Assembly (NCBI RefSeq): GCF_020179425.1
Contig: NZ_JAILYM010000007.1
Coordinates: 62,001-126,000, forward strand
DNA length: 64,000 bases
DNA from: Novosphingobium percolationis
Lineage (GTDB): Bacteria; Pseudomonadota; Alphaproteobacteria; Sphingomonadales; Sphingomonadaceae
Reading direction: 5' to 3'
The stretch's first letter is position 1; each line of letters opens with the position of its first letter. A program made the position numbers and the translations under genes. This document shows positions 60,288-64,000 of this stretch, one piece after another. The notes beneath the pieces were generated by a model. The model made no database searches. It was not told the DNA's origin and worked only from the letters and a program-made list of their open reading frames with translations.

Positions 60288-60580
60288 CCGCCAGCCTTGC
60301 GTCGCCGTGTCTCCCAGCCCTTCGTCGCCACTGCGGAGCGTTGTTCGGCGCTTTGCGGGGCTGCGCCTTTGCGGCCACCCCGATGCGAGGCGGCCCGATC
60401 GTTCTTGCGACCCCGGCCAGAACCCGACTTCCTGCCACCGCCGTCCTGCTTGTTGACCGTTGCCCAGGCCCGGCGCTCGGCTTCGTCCCTGCCGACGCCG
60501 CGCTCCTCGTATCCTTCCTCGATATGTGCGGCCTTGCGCTTCTGCTTGTCGGTATAGGCGTCCTTGTCTCCGCGCGGCAT
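60284..60580 (-). CDS. Small basic protein, KGG/ChaB-like N-terminal motif
   Basis: A 98-residue very basic protein. MPRGDKDAYTDKQKRKAAHIEEGYEERG and AERRAWATVNK are conserved in short proteins often labelled plasmid stabilisation protein, without experimental support. The rest is a GRGRKNDRAASHRGGRKG tail rich in Arg, Gly and Ala, suggesting nucleic-acid binding. The start at 60580 was chosen because the conserved segment begins there. Confidence 0.7.
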   Translation of the reverse strand: MPRGDKDAYTDKQKRKAAHIEEGYEERGVGRDEAERRAWATVNKQDGGGRKSGSGRGRKNDRAASHRGGRKGAAPQSAEQRSAVATKGWETRRRKAGG

Positions 60581-60641
60581 GGCACTTCTCCCTCGATCGC
60601 AATGGCGAAGGAGCGCGTCAACCGCGCCGAAAGTTCCCGCC

Positions 60642-61337
60642 TCAGCCGCGCGAAAGCGCGGCAAAGCGCGCGGCGGCGACGAAGGCAGCGTGCCGACGCT
60701 CTCGTCGCTCCATCGCTTCTTCGTCGCGGCCCCAAAGTTCGACCTGCCAGTCTTCCTCGAGATTCGCGGCATTCCACAGCGCGTCCAGATCGGCGTCAGG
60801 CAGGATTGCCTCGACCCCGATCACCAGCGAAGCGGCAAGGCTGGTGGTGTTGCGCAAGGCCGCCAGCGCGAAGGCGTCGAGCCCCTCGATTACCATCCGC
60901 AGCGCCGCAATGGTCTCCTCGGGCTGGGGCTGGTGCATGATCCCTGCCACGCGGCGGAAGCACACGCCATGGCGCGCCTCGACAGCTTCGAGCAAGGGCT
61001 CCCACACCGCGTGCTGGCGGGCGGCAAGTGGCTCGTCCGGTTCGGCGCGATAGCACAGCGTGTCCGTCTCGACGTAAGGCATCAGTTCGACAATCGCCCG
61101 CGCCCGGTCGGGAGCCACGACATCGAGCGCATAGTCAGCCATGTCGCGCAGGATGAAGCGTGCCGGGTCGATCTCCTCGCGCTGCCCTGCCCATTCCGCC
61201 GCCAACGCCTCGGCCAGCGTCGCCGTCGGCACCACTTGCGGGCTGCCTGCCACCGTGCGGATGCCACGACCGTCGAGCATGACCCTAAACCCCTCGCCTT
61301 CCCCGGCGACGGTCACTTCCTTGTAGAAACGCTTCAT
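60642..61337 (-). CDS. ATP12 family chaperone
   Basis: A 231-residue protein related to mitochondrial Atp12, which helps assemble the alpha subunit of the F1-ATPase. Family segments are KRFYKEVTVAGEGEGFRVMLDGRGIRT, LAEALAAEWAGQREEIDPA, LVIGVEAIL and EEDWQVELWGRDEEA. ATP12 is conserved in alphaproteobacteria and mitochondria. The ATG overlaps the stop of the 73-residue membrane protein (ATGA at 61334-61337 and nearby). Confidence 0.9.
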   Translation of the reverse strand: MKRFYKEVTVAGEGEGFRVMLDGRGIRTVAGSPQVVPTATLAEALAAEWAGQREEIDPARFILRDMADYALDVVAPDRARAIVELMPYVETDTLCYRAEPDEPLAARQHAVWEPLLEAVEARHGVCFRRVAGIMHQPQPEETIAALRMVIEGLDAFALAALRNTTSLAASLVIGVEAILPDADLDALWNAANLEEDWQVELWGRDEEAMERRERRHAAFVAAARFAALSRG

Positions 61338-61558
61338 CAGTCCCTGCTTTTCCACCGCCGTGCAAGAAGAGGCGGCACGAAGAAGAATTCTGCCATGCCG
61401 GCCAGCAGCAGCGGATAGCCTGCCATCTTGGGCACGGCCTGCAGCCAGCCGACATTGCCCGACATCACCAGCACACCCATCAGCGCCAGCACCGCGCCCG
61501 AAAGCCGCACCGCCTGCAACATGGCGAAGCGGCTCGCCGCCGGATCGCGCCCGCTCAT
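61337..61558 (-). CDS. Small membrane protein
   Basis: A 73-residue protein with two hydrophobic segments (about 17-33 and 43-61), unrecognised. The frame is held by overlaps on both sides: its start overlaps the HAD stop (ATGA, 61555-61558), and its stop overlaps the ATP12 start. That position in a coupled operon is the main support for a real gene. Confidence 0.7.
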   Translation of the reverse strand: MSGRDPAASRFAMLQAVRLSGAVLALMGVLVMSGNVGWLQAVPKMAGYPLLLAGMAEFFFVPPLLARRWKSRD

Positions 61559-62217
61559 TCCATGCCCCGCAGCAGCGCGCGCAGCTCGGCCATCGAGGTG
61601 GCGACGGCTTCGGCGCCTGCCTCCACCAGTTCCTCGGGATCGTGGTAGCCCCAGTCGACCCCGAAAGCCCGCACACCCGCATTGACCGCCATGGCCATGT
61701 CATAGGCGGTATCGCCAATCATCGCCGTCGCCGCCCGATCCGCTCCCGTGGCATCGAGGCAGGCCTCGACCATGCTCGGATGCGGCTTGGAAGGATGGCG
61801 GTCCGCCGTCTGCAGCGTGATGAAATGCCCGGTCAGCCCATGCGTGGCAAGGCAGTGCGCCAGCCCCCGATCGCTCTTGCCCGTGGCGACGCCCAGCAGC
61901 CAGCCATCGGCGACAAGTTCCTCGATCAGCGCGGCAATGCCTTCGTAGAGCGGCTCGGCCACCGATCCCGCCTCGCGCCGGGCGCGGAACGCGTCCTTGT
62001 AGTGCTGCGTCAGCGCGGCGTGGTCGTCGTGCGCGCCATCAGGATGGAGCTGCCGCATCGCCTCGTGCAGCGACAGCCCGACGACCCGCCGCGTCGCGTT
62101 GCGTTCAGGCGCGGCAAGTCCGTGCGCGCCGAAAGCCGCGTCCATCGCTGCGCAGATATCGGCCTGGCTATCGACCAGCGTGCCGTCACAATCGAAGATC
62201 GCCAATCGCACGGTCAC
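61555..62217 (-). CDS. HAD-IA phosphatase, phosphoglycolate-phosphatase-like
   Basis: A 220-residue HAD hydrolase. Motif I is IFDCDGTLVDSQ near residue 7-18, motif II LLGVATGKSDRGL, and motif III/IV Lys and Asp in SKPHPSM and MIGDTAYDM. The helical cap between residues 20 and 90 is of C1 type. Substrate is not evident; family members remove phosphate from phosphoglycolate, beta-glucose phosphate or pyrimidine nucleotides. ATGA overlaps with both neighbours. Confidence 0.9.
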   Translation of the reverse strand: MTVRLAIFDCDGTLVDSQADICAAMDAAFGAHGLAAPERNATRRVVGLSLHEAMRQLHPDGAHDDHAALTQHYKDAFRARREAGSVAEPLYEGIAALIEELVADGWLLGVATGKSDRGLAHCLATHGLTGHFITLQTADRHPSKPHPSMVEACLDATGADRAATAMIGDTAYDMAMAVNAGVRAFGVDWGYHDPEELVEAGAEAVATSMAELRALLRGME

Positions 62218-62816
62218 GTTCCCAGCCTCCGCATCAGTTCCGCGATCGCGGGCGATCCCTCCGCCTCAAGCCATGCCGCCACCTGCGCCCGGTCGTCGGC
62301 GGACTTGTTCTGCGACAGCTTGAAGGTCGGACGCCACGCCTGCACTTCCATCTCGAAGCCCGTGATCGCATCCATCATGCGCGAAAGCGCAACCTCGGGC
62401 AGCTTGTCCATCGTCCACGGCTGGCCTTCGGCAATCCGCCCCTCCTGCCGGACGGACAGCCCCTCCAGCAACGCGCGCAATCCCTCGCGCCCCATACGGC
62501 GCACGCGGCCTTCCAGTTCGAGCGCGACGTAGTTCCACGTCGGGACCTGGGCGGCATCTGCGTACCAGCGCGGGCTGACATAGCCGTCCGGTCCATTGAC
62601 CACGACCAGCGCGGTCCCGCCGTCCAGATGCCGCGTCAGCGCATTGCCGCGCGCAAGGTGGAACTGCACGGCCCCGTCGCCGGTCGACAGCAACGGGGTA
62701 TGCGCCACGCGCGGCCCATCGGGCGTCGTGGCGAAGACCATGCCGAAGCCGATCTCCTCCACCAGCGCCTCGTGCAATGCGCGGTCGGCGTTTCGGAAGG
62801 CCGGGTTGGGATGCAT
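62214..62816 (-). CDS. FMN-binding negative transcriptional regulator-like protein (PaiB family)
   Basis: A 200-residue split-barrel flavin-binding protein. MHPNPAFR at the N terminus, LSTGDGAVQFHLARGN, YVSPRWYADAAQVPTWNYVALELEG and FKLSQNKSADDRAQV are the PaiB/FMN-binding hallmarks. Bacillus PaiB influences sporulation genes and degradative enzymes, but in proteobacteria the role is undefined. The ATG overlaps the stop of the pseudouridine synthase gene. Confidence 0.9.
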   Translation of the reverse strand: MHPNPAFRNADRALHEALVEEIGFGMVFATTPDGPRVAHTPLLSTGDGAVQFHLARGNALTRHLDGGTALVVVNGPDGYVSPRWYADAAQVPTWNYVALELEGRVRRMGREGLRALLEGLSVRQEGRIAEGQPWTMDKLPEVALSRMMDAITGFEMEVQAWRPTFKLSQNKSADDRAQVAAWLEAEGSPAIAELMRRLGT

Positions 62817-64000
62817 CAGGCCTTAGGGCCGAGCGGCTTCCTGGGGCTGGCCGGCTTCCTCGGGCCCGAAGGACGCGCGACCGGCTTGCCCGCAGGCTTC
62901 GTCCCCGCCTTTGCCACAGGCCTTGCCCCCGGCTTGCCCGCAGGCGCCGCCGCACGCTTGCCAGTGGGCTTGCGCGCCGTGCCGCCGCCGCCATCGGCGC
63001 GCTTGCGGCGCTCGCCCCGGCGTTCCTTGCGGTATTCCTTGGCGTGCGCCTTGGCCGCGCGCTTCTGCATGTCCTTTTCGGGCACCAGCTTGATCGGTTC
63101 GAGCGGCAGGTCGCCCTCTTCCTCGTGGAAGCCCAGGCTTGCCATGCTCGCGGCAAAGTGGTCCGGCAAAGGCGCGATCACGTCGATCAGGTCGCCTTCG
63201 GGGTGTTCTATGCGCAGCCTGCGCGCGTGCAGGTGCATCTTGCGGCTGATCGAGCCGGTCAGGAACGCCGCCTGCCCGCCGTATTTGCCATCGCCCACGA
63301 TCGGATGGCCGATCGCGGCCATGTGCACGCGCAGCTGGTGGGTGCGCCCGGTCAGCGGTTGCAATTCCACCCAGCTCGCTGCGTTGCCCGCGCGGCTGAT
63401 GATGCGATAGCGGGTGCGGGCGCTCTGCCCCTCGCCGCTTTCGTCGACCATCATCTTCTCGCCGCCCGTTCCCGGCTGCTTGGCCAGGGGCAGTTCGATC
63501 AGCCCGTCCTTCACGTCGGGCACGCCGGTCACGAGCGCCCAATAGATCTTGCGCGCGGTCCGCCCAGAAAAACGCTTGGAAAAGAACGCCGCACTGCCCG
63601 CCGAACGCGCGATCAGCAGCACGCCCGAGGTATCCTTGTCGAGCCGATGGACGAGGCGCGGGCGCGGCTCGTCCTCGCCGACAAAGGCGTCGAGCAACCC
63701 GTCGACGTGTTCATAGGTGCCGCTTCCGCCCTGCGTGGCAAGGCCCGGCGGCTTGTTCAGGATGATCGCGGCGCGGTCCTTTTCCAGCACCATCGATTCG
63801 GCGAGCGCGATCTGCTCCTCGGTCAGCGGCTTGCGCTTGCGCACGCCCTTGCCGCCCACGGGCAGCGCGCCGCCCGGCGGCACGCGCAGCACCTGGCCCG
63901 ATTCCAGTCGGGTGTCGACATCGGCGCGCTTGCCATCGACGCGGATCTGCCCCGTGCGCGCCCAGCGCGAAACCGTGGCGAAGCCCACTTGCGGAAGGTG
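62816..64000 (-). CDS. RluC/RluD family pseudouridine synthase, 5' truncated by window edge
   Basis: A 23S rRNA pseudouridine synthase. The visible part starts inside the S4-like RNA-binding domain (RTGQIRVDGKRADVDTRLESGQVLRVPPG), then the catalytic HRLDKDTSGVLLIARS with its Asp nucleophile, and RTHQLRVHMAAIGHPIVGD. The last roughly 90 residues are an extension of Lys, Ala, Pro, Gly and Arg (KPTGKRAAAPAGKPG-type repeats), unlike the compact ends of RluC or RluD. The gene continues right of the window. Confidence 0.9.
   Translation of the reverse strand, partial: HLPQVGFATVSRWARTGQIRVDGKRADVDTRLESGQVLRVPPGGALPVGGKGVRKRKPLTEEQIALAESMVLEKDRAAIILNKPPGLATQGGSGTYEHVDGLLDAFVGEDEPRPRLVHRLDKDTSGVLLIARSAGSAAFFSKRFSGRTARKIYWALVTGVPDVKDGLIELPLAKQPGTGGEKMMVDESGEGQSARTRYRIISRAGNAASWVELQPLTGRTHQLRVHMAAIGHPIVGDGKYGGQAAFLTGSISRKMHLHARRLRIEHPEGDLIDVIAPLPDHFAASMASLGFHEEEGDLPLEPIKLVPEKDMQKRAAKAHAKEYRKERRGERRKRADGGGGTARKPTGKRAAAPAGKPGARPVAKAGTKPAGKPVARPSGPRKPASPRKPLGPKA

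Overview
The window is high-GC (roughly two-thirds G+C by eye), gene-dense DNA from an alphaproteobacterium, most probably a sphingomonad (Novosphingobium/Sphingomonas group). The evidence is a split, circularly permuted tmRNA whose tag reads ANDNEALALAA, an acyl carrier protein plus serine palmitoyltransferase pair for sphingolipid synthesis, a valine-catabolic mms operon, a DivK-like regulator, and a gene transfer agent (GTA) cluster of the Rhodobacter type. Genus is an inference; no 16S gene is present.

Left part (1-34.5 kb): mostly housekeeping genes in short, often translationally coupled runs. In order: pdxA (cut by the left edge)-rsmA, an M20 hydrolase and astA; the two-piece ssrA and mscL; lemA-TPM-TPM-Nudix; an SDR and purU; DUF983 and der; a CHAP-domain wall hydrolase; the valine operon (mmsA / acyl-CoA dehydrogenase / HIBYL-CoA hydrolase / enoyl-CoA hydratase / mmsB) with a divergent LysR regulator; tRNA-Val; serS with a degenerate-LytM protein; rimO; a five-gene coupled run (DUF3572-HAD-RidA-GDPD-COG3146); divK; a PycTM-like membrane protein; the sphingolipid acp-spt-SGNH run; a HisKA_2-type kinase, a GST and a YqaA/DedA-type membrane protein.

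Centre (34.6-48.7 kb): a contiguous GTA structural cluster in the canonical order: small and large terminase, portal, a small protein, protease, capsid, connector, tail terminator, major tail protein, gp10, chaperone, tape measure, gp12, gp13, gp14 peptidase, gp15 and a DUF2793 protein. It has a good sigma70-type promoter upstream (34603-34631), a hairpin terminator between the capsid and the tail genes, and a terminator inside the last gene. There is no integrase, repressor or replication gene. Three departures from the Rhodobacter layout stand out: a long N-terminal region (about 570 residues) fused to gp12, with an internal start that could still yield ordinary gp12; a short gp15; and a 51-residue ORF where the head-tail joining gene would be.

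Right part (48.9-64 kb): a highly expressed-looking OmpA porin, a lipoprotein Cu/Zn superoxide dismutase, a leftward run argD-argF-hslO-hypothetical-queC-MFS, a Gly/Arg-rich double cold-shock protein, terC, a DUF442 protein, a sterol-desaturase family hydroxylase, then a leftward coupled run of an RluC/RluD-type pseudouridine synthase (cut by the right edge), a PaiB-like protein, a HAD phosphatase, a small membrane protein and an ATP12-type chaperone.

The most unusual items are the gp12 fusion, five helically phased AGGTG boxes before divK, the orphan PycTM-like protein beside the sphingolipid genes, and the RGG-type cold-shock protein.
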